Below are positions 43,211-51,922 of a stretch of DNA of 57,611 nucleotides, piece after piece. This DNA is from Candidatus Angelobacter sp. Gp1-AA117. Its GTDB lineage: Bacteria > Acidobacteriota > Terriglobia > Terriglobales > Acidobacteriaceae. The first letter of the stretch is position 1, and every line of letters starts with the position of its first letter. The position numbers and the translations under genes are program-made. Location: assembly GCA_003223515.1 (NCBI GenBank), contig QHVI01000044.1:1-57611 (forward strand), written 5' to 3'. The notes beneath the pieces were generated by a model, which was given only the letters and a program-made list of their open reading frames with translations, did no database searches and had not been told where the DNA came from.

Positions 43211-44043
43211 TTAAATCCATCACCACAATTCGTCACGTCAGCAATTCCAGGGAATTCGATGCGCTTACTTCTTTGTTTTCCTCACTGGGTCTTGCCAGGG
43301 CAACAGAGTGGAAAACCTCCAGGGGACAGGGCATTCCTTTCGAAGCCGGCGTGGGCAAGCTGGAATTCGTCATCGGCAAAGAACCTCTTGCTGCTGATAT
43401 CTGGATTGAGGTCACCGATCTCGATACTATCCATGATCTGATCAAAAAGCAGGTAACCAGGGTTGGTGAAATTCAGGAGACCAACTGGAATTCCCGTATG
43501 CTGCTGGTCGAGCCTGGGAAAGGAATGAAGATAGCGTTCTGGCAGCATCAGCAGCCCCGGCACGATGCAATTGAAGGCGATCTGAATGCGCAGGGGATGC
43601 GTTTTGCCATGGTGGTGAGCCGCTGGAATTCATTCATCACCGAGCGTCTGCTGCAGGGCGCGATGGATGCCCTGCGGCGCACCGGATGCCGCCGCGAAGA
43701 CATTACTGTGGTCCGCGTGCCCGGCTCGTTTGAGATTCCGTCGCAGTCGCGTACGCTGGCAGAGACCGGAAAATTCGATGCCATTATTACGCTGGGCTGC
43801 CTGATCCGCGGCGAGACCACCCATTACGAGCACATTGCCACCGAGGTGACGCGAGGAATCGGGCAATCGGCGCAGGAGACCGGAGTGCCGCATACCTATG
43901 GCGTGCTCACCTGCGAAACCCTGGAGCAGGCGCTGGACCGCGCCGGGTTGAAGGCCGGCAACAAAGGTTTTGAAGCAGCTATGTCGGCGGTGGAGATGGT
44001 CAGCCTGAAACAGAAGACCGCCCGGCCTGCATCCAAGAGCTAA
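43207..44043 (+). CDS. ribH: 6,7-dimethyl-8-ribityllumazine synthase with N-terminal VOC-like domain
   Basis: 278 residues, GTG start overlapping the preceding stop. Residues about 1-115 look like a vicinal-oxygen-chelate (glyoxalase/bleomycin-resistance) domain: ITTIRHVSNSREFDALTSLFSSLGL, FEAGVGKLEFVIG, DIWIEVTDLDTIHDLI, LLVEPGKGMKIAFW. From about 121 it is a complete lumazine synthase: MRFAMVVSRWNSFITERLL, VPGSFEIP, GCLIRGETTHYEHIA (catalytic His206), TYGVLTCETLEQALDRAG, NKGFEAA. RibH makes the riboflavin precursor. Usual length is about 155, so the extra 120 residues are a fusion. nusB follows after five bases, a common ribH-nusB pairing. Confidence 0.9.
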   Translation: MIKSITTIRHVSNSREFDALTSLFSSLGLARATEWKTSRGQGIPFEAGVGKLEFVIGKEPLAADIWIEVTDLDTIHDLIKKQVTRVGEIQETNWNSRMLLVEPGKGMKIAFWQHQQPRHDAIEGDLNAQGMRFAMVVSRWNSFITERLLQGAMDALRRTGCRREDITVVRVPGSFEIPSQSRTLAETGKFDAIITLGCLIRGETTHYEHIATEVTRGIGQSAQETGVPHTYGVLTCETLEQALDRAGLKAGNKGFEAAMSAVEMVSLKQKTARPASKS

Positions 44044-44048
44044 TAACT

Positions 44049-44483
44049 ATGGGAACACGGCGCAAATCCCGCGAGCTTTGCCTGCAGATGCTGTTCCAAC
44101 GGGACATGGGCAAGCAAACGCCCGAGGAGGTGCGCAAGACTTTCTGGGCAGAGCGTTCCGAAGTGGATGAAGCTACACGCGGTTTTGCCAACGACCTGTT
44201 TCAGGTGGCCACCGAGCGGCAGCAGGAGATCGATGAGTTGATCCAGCGACATGCGCAGCACTGGCGCATGGAGAGAATGGCTACCGTCGACCGCAACGTG
44301 CTGCGGGCCAGCGTGGCGGAGTTTGTCGGCTACAATCACACCCCCCGTCCGATCATCATCAATGAGGCCCTGGAGATCGCCCGCAAATTCTCTACACCGG
44401 AATCGGTGCAGTTCATCAATGACGTGCTTGATTCCGTGGGCAAAGAGTTGGAGACAGCAGGCAGCAAACCCCGCTCAAGATAA
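44049..44483 (+). CDS. nusB: Transcription antitermination factor NusB
   Basis: 144-residue all-helical NusB, which binds boxA RNA with S10 in rRNA antitermination. It starts GTRRKSRELCLQMLFQRDMG and carries MATVDRNVLRASVAEF and PIIINEALEIARKFSTPESVQFINDVLD, the conserved core. It is five bases downstream of ribH, the classic arrangement. Confidence 0.93.
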   Translation: MGTRRKSRELCLQMLFQRDMGKQTPEEVRKTFWAERSEVDEATRGFANDLFQVATERQQEIDELIQRHAQHWRMERMATVDRNVLRASVAEFVGYNHTPRPIIINEALEIARKFSTPESVQFINDVLDSVGKELETAGSKPRSR

Positions 44484-44485
44484 CC

Positions 44486-44636
44486 CTTTAACCGCAGAGA
44501 ACGCAGAGGGCGCAGAGAAGAATGGGTGAGTGGGTAATTTGGTAATGAGTAAATTGAAGATTTCGCCCCAGCCATCTAAGTCATCTGACAATGAATCTGA
44601 TTCTCTGCGCACCTTGCGGCCTCTGCGGTTGAGATT
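44486..44636. repeat. Inverted pair of dispersed GCAGAG repeats
   Basis: TTTAACCGCAGAGAACGCAG (44486 onward) faces its inverted form TCTCTGCGCACCTTGCGG and CCTCTGCGGTT at about 44600-44632. It lies between nusB and the purM promoter. Confidence 0.7.
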
Positions 44637-44642
44637 TTGTTT

Positions 44643-44675
44643 TTGACATATTCACAACGCCGGAACTGTTAAAAT
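44643..44675 (+). promoter_or_regulatory. Candidate promoter of the purM operon
   Basis: Perfect TTGACA at 44643-44648. TGTTAAAAT at 44667-44675 supplies an AT-rich, possibly extended -10. It lies about 60-90 bases upstream of purM. Confidence 0.5.
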
Positions 44676-44732
44676 GGGCCTTCCTTCAATCGCAATTTCT
44701 TTGCCCAATTCGCACCAAATGGAACTTAAGTT

Positions 44733-45770
44733 TTGAAAAATACTCCAATCACTTACGCCGATAGCGGCGTCGATATCGACCGTGCCGACCGGGCCAAGCA
44801 GCGCATCAAGTACCTTGCCCATCGCACCTTTACCCGCGGCGTCGTGGGCGAGATCGGCGGCTTCGGCGGCCTGTTCGCCATCGATAAAAAGAAATTCCGC
44901 GAGCCGGTGCTGGTTTCCAGCGTGGATGGTGTGGGAACCAAACTGAAAATCGCCTTCATGATGAGGCTGCACCATACCGTAGGCGGCGACCTTGTCAACC
45001 ATTGCGTGAACGACATTGCCGTTCAGGGGGCCAGTCCGCTCTTCTTCATGGACTACCTGGCGACCGGCAGCCTGGAGCCGGATATTGCGGAAAAGATTGT
45101 TGAAGGAATTGCCGAAGCCTGCCGCCATAACGGATGTGCGCTGATCGGCGGCGAGACGGCCGAGATGCCCGGCTTTTATCCAAAGGGTGAGTACGATCTG
45201 GCTGGATTCATCGTCGGCATTGTAGATAAGAAGAAGATCATCACCGGCGATCAGGTGGAACCCGGCGACGTGCTTGTAGGCCTGCCCTCCAACGGCCTGC
45301 ACACCAATGGATATTCCCTGGCGCGCAAGCTCTTCTTTGAAGTGGCGAAATATACGCCGGATACTTACGTTACCGACATCAAGAACAAGGCCGGCAACGA
45401 GCTCATGCGCGCGCACAAGAGCTACTGGCCGGTCTTGCGCAAGCTGATCGATGCGGAACTGGTTCACGCCATGGCCCACATCACCGGGGGCGGCATCACT
45501 GACAATCTGCCCCGTGTGATGCCTAAAGGGACGGCTGCCGTGGTAGAGATGGGCACGTGGCCGGCGCTGCCTGTATTTGCTCACATGCAGAAGATCGGCA
45601 ATGTCCCGCAGGATGACATGATGCGCACTTTCAACATGGGCATTGGCATGGTGCTGGTGGTGCCTGCCAGGAAGTATAAGAAGGTGCAGAGCATCATCGA
45701 GCGTTCCGGCGAGAAAAGCTATCTGATCGGCCGCATCATTCGCGGCGACCACAAGGTCCATTACGCCTAG
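44733..45770 (+). CDS. purM: Phosphoribosylformylglycinamidine cyclo-ligase (AIR synthetase)
   Basis: 345 residues. TTG start with GGAA about ten bases upstream; no in-frame ATG fits, as the nearby ATG at 44719 stops at once. PurM motifs: TYADSGVDIDRADRAK, SVDGVGTKLKIA, HCVNDIAVQGASPLFFMDY, GGETAEMPGFY, GLPSNGLHTNGYSLAR, HITGGGITDNLPR. It catalyses ATP-dependent ring closure of FGAM to AIR in purine synthesis. purN follows after three bases. Confidence 0.95.
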   Translation: MKNTPITYADSGVDIDRADRAKQRIKYLAHRTFTRGVVGEIGGFGGLFAIDKKKFREPVLVSSVDGVGTKLKIAFMMRLHHTVGGDLVNHCVNDIAVQGASPLFFMDYLATGSLEPDIAEKIVEGIAEACRHNGCALIGGETAEMPGFYPKGEYDLAGFIVGIVDKKKIITGDQVEPGDVLVGLPSNGLHTNGYSLARKLFFEVAKYTPDTYVTDIKNKAGNELMRAHKSYWPVLRKLIDAELVHAMAHITGGGITDNLPRVMPKGTAAVVEMGTWPALPVFAHMQKIGNVPQDDMMRTFNMGIGMVLVVPARKYKKVQSIIERSGEKSYLIGRIIRGDHKVHYA

Positions 45771-45773
45771 CTC

Positions 45774-46403
45774 ATGAGCCAATCAAAAAAACTGGGCATT
45801 CTCCTTTCCGGACGCGGCTCAAATTTCGAGGCTATCGCCGATGCCATCGAGTCCGGGCGGCTCGATGCGGAGATCGCCATCGTTATCTCCAATCGCGCAG
45901 ATGCTCCCGGTCTGGAAACGGCCAAACGGCGCGGCTTGAATACCAAACTGATTCCATCCAGAGGACGCGTTCGCGAGGAACACGATGCCGAAGTCGTGGC
46001 TGCCCTGAAGGAAGCGCAGGCCGATCTTGTCTGCCTGGCTGGCTACATGCGTTTGCTCTCTCCGGAATTTGTGCGGGCCTTTCCTCATCGCATCCTGAAT
46101 ATTCACCCATCGCTGCTGCCAGCCTTCGCTGGCCTTGAGGCGCAGAAGCAGGCGGTGGACTACGGCGCGAAAGTTTCCGGCTGCACGGTGCACTTCGTAG
46201 ATGAGCATCTGGATCACGGTCCTATCGTTCTGCAGAAAACCGTTCCTGTGCTCGACAGCGATGACGCGCACACGCTCTCGTTGCGCATTCTGGAGCAGGA
46301 GCACATAGGCTATGCAGAAGCCATTCAACTGGTGCTTTCCGGCGCCATTGAAGTAGAGGGCCGAAGAACTGTGCGGCGGACAGGCAAGGCGGAGGGCAAA
46401 TAA
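45774..46403 (+). CDS. purN: Phosphoribosylglycinamide formyltransferase
   Basis: 209 residues. Folate-dependent GAR transformylase: GILLSGRGSNFEAI at the phosphate site, LAGYMRLLSPEFV, IHPSLLPAFAG with the catalytic His, and GCTVHFVDEHLDHGPIV with the catalytic Asp. Start ATG three bases after purM; dut follows with a 2-base gap, so purM-purN-dut form an operon. Confidence 0.95.
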   Translation: MSQSKKLGILLSGRGSNFEAIADAIESGRLDAEIAIVISNRADAPGLETAKRRGLNTKLIPSRGRVREEHDAEVVAALKEAQADLVCLAGYMRLLSPEFVRAFPHRILNIHPSLLPAFAGLEAQKQAVDYGAKVSGCTVHFVDEHLDHGPIVLQKTVPVLDSDDAHTLSLRILEQEHIGYAEAIQLVLSGAIEVEGRRTVRRTGKAEGK

Positions 46404-46405
46404 TC

Positions 46406-46837
46406 ATGCTCAAAGTGAAGCTGCTCACGCCGGAAGCCAAGCCGCCCAGCGTAGGACATCCGGGAGAAGACCTGGGGTACGACATTTATGCGGCGCAGCC
46501 GGTAACCATTCCTGCGAAGGGGCACGCGGCTGTCTCCACAGGTATTGCCATCGAATGCACTTCGGCCAGCGGAGAAAAGATGGGAGCGCTGCTGCGTGAC
46601 AAGTCGTCGATGGCGGCGCGGCGGCTGGTATTGACCGGAGGCGTCATCGACGCGGGCTATCGCGGCGAGATTCGTGTCTTGATGGAAAACCTGGGGGATG
46701 TTCCTGCCGAGATCCATGCCGGAGATAAGATCGCTAATCTGATCCCGTATCCAGTTCTGACCGTAGAAGTCGAAGTTGTAGACGATCTTGCGGATTCCAG
46801 CCGCAAAGCCGGCGGCTTCGGCTCAACCGGCAGATGA
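46406..46837 (+). CDS. dut: dUTP diphosphatase
   Basis: 143-residue trimeric dUTPase, which removes dUTP and supplies dUMP. Motif 1 DLGYDIYA, motif 2 RDKSSMAARRL, motif 3 GGVIDAGYRGEI, motif 4 GDKIANLI and motif 5 RKAGGFGSTGR are all present. Normal length. Last gene of the purM-purN-dut run. Confidence 0.95.
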   Translation: MLKVKLLTPEAKPPSVGHPGEDLGYDIYAAQPVTIPAKGHAAVSTGIAIECTSASGEKMGALLRDKSSMAARRLVLTGGVIDAGYRGEIRVLMENLGDVPAEIHAGDKIANLIPYPVLTVEVEVVDDLADSSRKAGGFGSTGR

Positions 46838-46902
46838 TCTTGCACTTTGAAACTGCATTGCTAATGTCATGCGGGTAATTCGCCAAATTCGCGTCCGACT
46901 TT

Positions 46903-46956
46903 GGTTTTCTCAGTGCCTCGGTGTCTCCGTGGCAGGTTTTTTCTTGCAGCTATAAT
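46903..46956 (+). promoter_or_regulatory. Repeat-derived region with -10 box of tyrS
   Basis: CTCAGTGCCTCGGTGTCTCC is a common dispersed repeat. It is followed by TATAAT at 46951-46956, five bases before the first ATG of tyrS. Transcription would start at about the ATG, implying a leaderless message. No clear -35. Confidence 0.45.
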
Positions 46957-46960
46957 CAAT

Positions 46961-48220
46961 ATGATGCCCAACTTTCCACCTGTTGACGAACAACTCGCCT
47001 ACATCAAAAAAGGCTCGGCGGAGATCATCCACGAAGGTGAACTGCGCGAGCGTCTGGAGAAATCGTTAAAGAGCGGCGTTCCGCTCAAAGTGAAAGCCGG
47101 GTTCGATCCCACCGCGCCCGACCTGCACGTGGGCCATACGGTGCTGATCCGCAAGCTCAAGCATTTTCAAGACCTTGGCCATACCGTGATCTTCCTGATT
47201 GGCGATTTCACGGGAATGATTGGCGATCCTACGGGACGCTCGGCCACGCGTCCGCCGCTTACGCGCGAGCAGATCGACCAGAACGCGGAAACCTACAAGG
47301 CGCAGGTGTTCAAGATTCTCGATCCGCAGAAAACCGTGGTGGATTTCAACTCGCGCTGGCTCGCGAAGCTCACCCCTGAGGACATCATGCGGCTGCTGGG
47401 CAAGTTCACCGTCTCGCAGATGCTGGAGCGCGAAGAATTTCACAAGCGATTTCAGGAAGAAAAGCCCATCTCCCTGCATGAACTGATGTATCCGATATGC
47501 CAGGGCTATGACTCGGTGGCGCTTCAGGCGGATGTGGAACTGGGAGGAACAGACCAGAAGTTCAACCTGCTGGCCGGGCGCGATCTCCAGAGGAGTTTTG
47601 GGCAGCCCTCGCAGATCGTGCTGACCATGCCCATCCTCGAAGGCACTGACGGCGTGCAGAAGATGTCAAAATCCTACGGGAATTACATCGGCATCAACGA
47701 GCCCCCGCAGGAAATTTATGGCAAGGTCATGTCGATCTCTGACGATCTCATGTGGCGTTACTACGAACTGCTGACCGATGTGACCACCCGCCAGATCGAG
47801 CAGATGAAGGCCGATGTTGCCGCCGGACGCCAGCATCCCATGGAACTGAAGAAGGCGCTCGCCCGCCGCATCGTCCAGGATTTCTATTCCGAACAGGCTG
47901 CCCAGCAGGCTGAGGAGAACTGGGCCAAGCAGTTTCAGAAGCATGAAGTGCCTGAGGATGTGGAGACGGTTGAGGTAAATTATGCCGAGGTCGCAGCGCA
48001 AGCGCCGGCATCAGATCACCACCGTCCGGTCAAGCTTGATAAGCTGCTGCTGCGGGCGGGATTGGCGGACTCTGCCAGTGATGGCCAGCGCAAGATCAAG
48101 CAGAATGCGGTGAAGATCAACGGCAATGCCTGCTCCGAGTTGGTAATACAAGCGAGTGTCCCCGGTGAAGTGACGGTCAGGGTAGGAAAACGGATTAAAA
48201 AAGTGCGCGTGGTGGGATAA
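46961..48220 (+). CDS. tyrS: Tyrosyl-tRNA synthetase
   Basis: 419 residues from ATGATG at 46961 (the second ATG at 46964 equally possible); the open frame upstream is repeat sequence. Class I synthetase with [11 protein letters not shown] (HIGH), [15 protein letters not shown], the tyrosine-site region [18 protein letters not shown], and KMSKSYGN. The C-terminal S4 RNA-binding domain contains [32 protein letters not shown]. It charges tRNA-Tyr in the cytoplasm. No ribosome site between the -10 box and the ATG. Confidence 0.95.
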   Translation: MMPNFPPVDEQLAYIKKGSAEIIHEGELRERLEKSLKSGVPLKVKAGFDPTAPDLHVGHTVLIRKLKHFQDLGHTVIFLIGDFTGMIGDPTGRSATRPPLTREQIDQNAETYKAQVFKILDPQKTVVDFNSRWLAKLTPEDIMRLLGKFTVSQMLEREEFHKRFQEEKPISLHELMYPICQGYDSVALQADVELGGTDQKFNLLAGRDLQRSFGQPSQIVLTMPILEGTDGVQKMSKSYGNYIGINEPPQEIYGKVMSISDDLMWRYYELLTDVTTRQIEQMKADVAAGRQHPMELKKALARRIVQDFYSEQAAQQAEENWAKQFQKHEVPEDVETVEVNYAEVAAQAPASDHHRPVKLDKLLLRAGLADSASDGQRKIKQNAVKINGNACSELVIQASVPGEVTVRVGKRIKKVRVVG

Positions 48221-48236
48221 GCTGTTCTCCTCCACC

Positions 48237-49082
48237 ATGAAAGTTGCCGCCCTGCTCGGCCCTTCAGTTAAAACAGCCGCGATTCGTCGATTCCAAATTC
48301 ATCCGGATATCCAGATTACTCCGGTTGAGCAACTCACAGCCGATTGGGACGCTGCGCTGATCTTCGGCGGGGACGGCACAGTCCACCGGTATCTTCCGCA
48401 GCTTCATGCTTTTAAGATTCCAGTTCTGGTGGTACCCAGCGGAAGCGGCAATGATTTCGCGCACACGCTTGGCATCCATAATTCATCGATTGCGCTGCAG
48501 GTGTGGAAAGGTTTTTGTGCCGGTCAAACCAATGTTCGGAAAATCGATCTAGGCCTGATCCGCAAAGACAAAGAGGAAACCTTGTTTTGTTGCGTTGCAG
48601 GAGCAGGTCTGGATGCCCAAGCCAATGCACGCGCCAATCGCATGCCAACCTGGCTGCGAGGTGCAGGAGGATATCTGGTCGCAGCGCTCCAGACGCTTAT
48701 CAAGCTGGAGCCGCTGGAAATCCATTTGAATTGCGAGTGCGGCTGTGAGAAATGTCCGGGATTGTTTGTCGCTATTGGGAATGCTTCGCGCTATGGCCAC
48801 GGCTTCAAAGTTGCGCCCAAAGCTGCATTGGACGATGGCAAACTCGACATCTGCCTGGTCAGGCGGATGAATAAGATGAAAGTACTTTGCTGCCTGCCTA
48901 CGATTTACTTCGGAGCGCACCTGCGTCTGCGGGAAGTCAGCTATTTTCAGGCTCCATCGGCTAGGCTCGATACCCGTCCACGGCTTGAACTTTATGCCGA
49001 CGGCGAATACATCTGCGATACTCCTGTGGAAATCAGTGTGGCGCCCGGGGCGCTGAAGGTGATTTCACCTAAATATCTTTAG
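48237..49082 (+). CDS. Diacylglycerol kinase-family lipid kinase (YegS/BmrU/LCB5 type)
   Basis: 281 residues of the DAGK catalytic fold: FGGDGTVHRYLPQL (nucleotide loop), VVPSGSGNDFAHTLGI, CCVAGAGLDAQANARA, and a C-terminal beta domain with LYADGEYICDTPVEISVAPGALKVI. It phosphorylates a lipid hydroxyl; substrate not determinable. Starts 16 bases after tyrS. Confidence 0.88.
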   Translation: MKVAALLGPSVKTAAIRRFQIHPDIQITPVEQLTADWDAALIFGGDGTVHRYLPQLHAFKIPVLVVPSGSGNDFAHTLGIHNSSIALQVWKGFCAGQTNVRKIDLGLIRKDKEETLFCCVAGAGLDAQANARANRMPTWLRGAGGYLVAALQTLIKLEPLEIHLNCECGCEKCPGLFVAIGNASRYGHGFKVAPKAALDDGKLDICLVRRMNKMKVLCCLPTIYFGAHLRLREVSYFQAPSARLDTRPRLELYADGEYICDTPVEISVAPGALKVISPKYL

Positions 49083-49094
49083 TGCAAGGACTTC

Positions 49095-49123
49095 TTGACG
49101 CGGAAAGTTATTTCAGGTGGAAT
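49095..49123 (+). promoter_or_regulatory. Candidate promoter of the HU-like gene
   Basis: TTGACG, 17-base spacer, TGGAAT, ending ten bases before the chosen ATG. It is close enough that the leader would be very short. Confidence 0.4.
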
Positions 49124-49133
49124 AAGGGCTGCC

Positions 49134-49481
49134 ATGACCAAAGCCGATCTGATTGAAGAAGTCTCTCGCCTTGCCGAGTTGACGCGCAAAGACAGCGAAA
49201 TCATCGTGGAAACCATCTTTGACAGCGTAGTCCGCTCCCTGCGGGCCGGCGACAAGATTGAGATTCGTGGTTTTGGCAGCTTCCGTACGCGCCAGCGCCG
49301 CCCCCGCGTGGGCCGCAATCCCAAGACGGGCGCGCGGGTCGAGGTTCCGGCCAAAAAGATTCCTTATTTCAAGCCCAGCAAGGAACTGAAAGACCTGATC
49401 AACCACATGGAAGCTGAACTGCTTGCGCAACAGCAGCAACAGCCCGTTCCCTCTGCGACACCCGAGCCATCGCAATCCTGA
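49134..49481 (+). CDS. HU/IHF-family DNA-binding protein
   Basis: 115 residues from the ATG at 49134, which has AAGGG upstream; the longer frame would start inside the promoter. HU fold: MTKADLIEEVSRLAELTRKDSEII, GDKIEIRGFGSFRTRQRRPRVGRNPKTG (DNA-binding arm), KKIPYFKPSKELKDLI. A Gln-rich tail (AQQQQQP) and PSATPEPSQS extend past the usual 90-residue end. It bends and compacts DNA. Resembles the IHF-alpha-like HU branch. Confidence 0.9.
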   Translation: MTKADLIEEVSRLAELTRKDSEIIVETIFDSVVRSLRAGDKIEIRGFGSFRTRQRRPRVGRNPKTGARVEVPAKKIPYFKPSKELKDLINHMEAELLAQQQQQPVPSATPEPSQS

Positions 49482-49546
49482 GCGCTCACAACTTCTGATT
49501 GTTATCTCGTCGGACCAGCTAAGCGATGGCATTCCCCGAAAGTTAT

Positions 49547-50437
49547 CTATTTCCTGATTCCCGCAACAGCCATCATCCTTCCGGTTGTGCCTTTTTCTGC
49601 GCGATGCGAGAAGAAGCGCCGTGTGCCGCACGACGTGCAATGGCCAAGTGTTGTGATGTGACTTTCCAACACTCCGGCAGAAAGCAACTGACGGCGGTTG
49701 GCTTCCGTGAGGTCCAGATGGAGCTTCGGTCCCCAGTCGCCATGTCCGGGAGCGCGCATGTTCATAAACAGCAGCGGATATTTCTCACGCACTGGATCGG
49801 GAGTAAAAACCTCGTGAAACAACAGCTGGCCATATTCGAACTGAGATTCGAATTGGTCTTTGAGTTCCTGGCCCACTTCATAGCAGCACTTCTGGATACC
49901 CGGCCCGATCGCGGCAGTGATATCTTCCGGCATGGAGCCATATTCGCAGCGCATGATTCCGAGACCCTTCTCGACGATGCGCTTGATCGTGCCGCGCCAT
50001 CCGGCATGAAACACCCCGATGGCTTTGTTTCTCGTATCCGCCAGGATGACTGGAAGACAATCGGCAGTTTGAATGGCCAGCATGAGCCCGGGCACGCTGG
50101 TGACCAGCCCATCGCCGGTAAGCTGGCTGGGATTACTGGATTTCACAACATGAACGATGTCGGAATGAATCTGCCGCAGCGCAATCAGCGGCCATTCAGA
50201 TGCGCCCAGGCTGCGCAAGAATGCCTTTCGATTTTTTTCAACCGTAGGGCGGGAGTCTTCTTTGGTGAAGCTCAGGTTCAGCGTTTTCTCTTTGCCATAC
50301 ACGCTGGTAAATCCACCTGTGCGGGTGCTGAAGCCATGAATGAGCCACGGAATCTTCCTGAGCGAAGCTCCCTGCAAGACCTGAATTCGTCGCGCGGGCC
50401 AATTTACCTTTGAGATTTTTTTCGCGAGCGCAGCCAC
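49547..50437 (-). CDS. YfiH/YlmD-type multicopper-like purine nucleoside enzyme
   Basis: 296 residues of the Cu-oxidase_4 (YfiH) family. LRQIHSDIVHVV carries the first His, QTADCLPVILAD the Cys, and VFHAGWRGTIKRIVEKGL the second His, forming the family's zinc/copper site. Members have been reported as purine nucleoside phosphorylase/adenosine deaminase and peptidoglycan-editing factor. It is encoded opposite to its neighbours. Length is slightly above the usual 250. Confidence 0.9.
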   Translation of the reverse strand: MAALAKKISKVNWPARRIQVLQGASLRKIPWLIHGFSTRTGGFTSVYGKEKTLNLSFTKEDSRPTVEKNRKAFLRSLGASEWPLIALRQIHSDIVHVVKSSNPSQLTGDGLVTSVPGLMLAIQTADCLPVILADTRNKAIGVFHAGWRGTIKRIVEKGLGIMRCEYGSMPEDITAAIGPGIQKCCYEVGQELKDQFESQFEYGQLLFHEVFTPDPVREKYPLLFMNMRAPGHGDWGPKLHLDLTEANRRQLLSAGVLESHITTLGHCTSCGTRRFFSHRAEKGTTGRMMAVAGIRK

Positions 50438-50561
50438 AGATTTATTCTATAGAACCTCATTGCATGTTTCACCGCTAAGGACACTAAGGCGCAAACCAAA
50501 GGCAAGCGCAATTGCGAAGTTCTGCATCGAAACCTGTGTAGCCCAGAGTAACTGCCGTGGT

Positions 50562-51908
50562 ATGCAGCTAAAGATGCATAGGGTGAAAAACACGAAGAAA
50601 ACATCAAAGGATGAAGTCGCCCAGGCTCTGGACCGGTCACGGGCGTTGCGCTGGTTTGCCATTGTCTCCATGGTGGCGATTGCCTCGTGGGTCGTGATTG
50701 CGCTGTTTGGGCCGGTGCCGAAATATGAACTGGCCAGCAGACCCACTCTGCCGCTCGCATCCACAGAATTTATCAACCAGCTTGCCGCCATCGCAGATGC
50801 GCGCATTGAAGAGCACACCCGCGTAGAGGCAATCGCTAACGGAGCGAATTTTTATCCCGCGGAGATCGAAGCCATTCGCGCAGCCCGCCAGAGCGTCGAT
50901 CTGGAGGCTTACATCCTGGAAAAAGGAGAGATCGCCGGCAAGATCGTGGAAGCCCTTACCGAGCGCGCACGCGCCGGTGTGGAAGTGAATGTTGTTGCCG
51001 ATGCCATGGGCAGCGTCAGCACGCGCAAAAGCTTCTTCGATGATCTGAAGAAAGCCGGCGGACACGTGGACTGGTACCACCCTCTGCGCTGGTACAACTG
51101 GCCACGCGCCAACAACCGCACGCACCGCGAGATGCTGATCATCGATGGCAAGACGGCATTTGTCGGCGGGGCCGGAATTGCCGATCACTGGTTTAAGCAA
51201 GTCAAGAAAGATGCTCCCTGGCGCGACAGTATGTTTCGCGTCACTGGCGATGCGGTCACTTCACTGCAGGGAATTTTTACCGAGAACTGGCTGGAGGCCT
51301 CCGACCACATTCTCCTGGGTGAAAAGTATTTTCCTCCAGCTGCAAATACAGACGGAGCGGTTGCGATGGCGATCGGCAGCAGTCCGTCGGAGGGCGGATC
51401 GACGCGCGCGCGCATGCTTTTCCAGGTGCTGATTGCCTCGGCAAAAAATAATCTGAGCATTACCACGCCGTATTTCCTGCCGGACCAGAGCCTGCGCAAG
51501 GAGTTGGTGCGCGCCGTCCAGCGCGGCGTGAAGGTGCAGATTCTGGTGCCCGGAAAACATAGCGACCATGGCATGACCCGCAGTTCCAGCCGCGGGCTCT
51601 ACGGCGATCTACTCAAGGCCGGAGCAGAGATTTACGAGTACCAACCTGCGATGATTCATGCCAAGATCATGGTTGTAGATGGAATCTGGAGTGTGGTCGG
51701 TTCCACGAATCTCGATCAGCGCTCCTTCGGCCTTAACGATGAAGATAATCTGGTAGTCTTGGACAAGGAGTTGTCAGCGCGGCTGCTCACCGATTTTCAC
51801 AACGACCTGTCTCAATCACGGCGTGTCACACTGGAAGAGTGGACGAACCGTCCGGTCTGGGAGCGCGGAATGGAATGGCTGGGCTGGCTCATCTCCCGCG
51901 AACAGTAG
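50562..51908 (+). CDS. Phospholipase D/cardiolipin synthase-like protein
   Basis: About 448 residues; the start is uncertain (ATG 50562 or 50574, neither with a good ribosome site; upstream sequence is a dispersed repeat). One N-terminal helix (LRWFAIVSMVAIASWVVIALFG) is followed by two PLD domains. The second catalytic motif is intact, HAKIMVVD with GSTNLD. The first reads HREMLIID, with Glu where Lys is expected in HxKxxxxD. Likely membrane-anchored phospholipid transferase; the altered first motif makes the reaction uncertain. The EEP protein gene follows 14 bases on, as in E. coli ybhO-ybhP (clsB locus). Confidence 0.85.
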   Translation: MQLKMHRVKNTKKTSKDEVAQALDRSRALRWFAIVSMVAIASWVVIALFGPVPKYELASRPTLPLASTEFINQLAAIADARIEEHTRVEAIANGANFYPAEIEAIRAARQSVDLEAYILEKGEIAGKIVEALTERARAGVEVNVVADAMGSVSTRKSFFDDLKKAGGHVDWYHPLRWYNWPRANNRTHREMLIIDGKTAFVGGAGIADHWFKQVKKDAPWRDSMFRVTGDAVTSLQGIFTENWLEASDHILLGEKYFPPAANTDGAVAMAIGSSPSEGGSTRARMLFQVLIASAKNNLSITTPYFLPDQSLRKELVRAVQRGVKVQILVPGKHSDHGMTRSSSRGLYGDLLKAGAEIYEYQPAMIHAKIMVVDGIWSVVGSTNLDQRSFGLNDEDNLVVLDKELSARLLTDFHNDLSQSRRVTLEEWTNRPVWERGMEWLGWLISREQ

Positions 51909-51922
51909 TTCTAAGATCGCCG

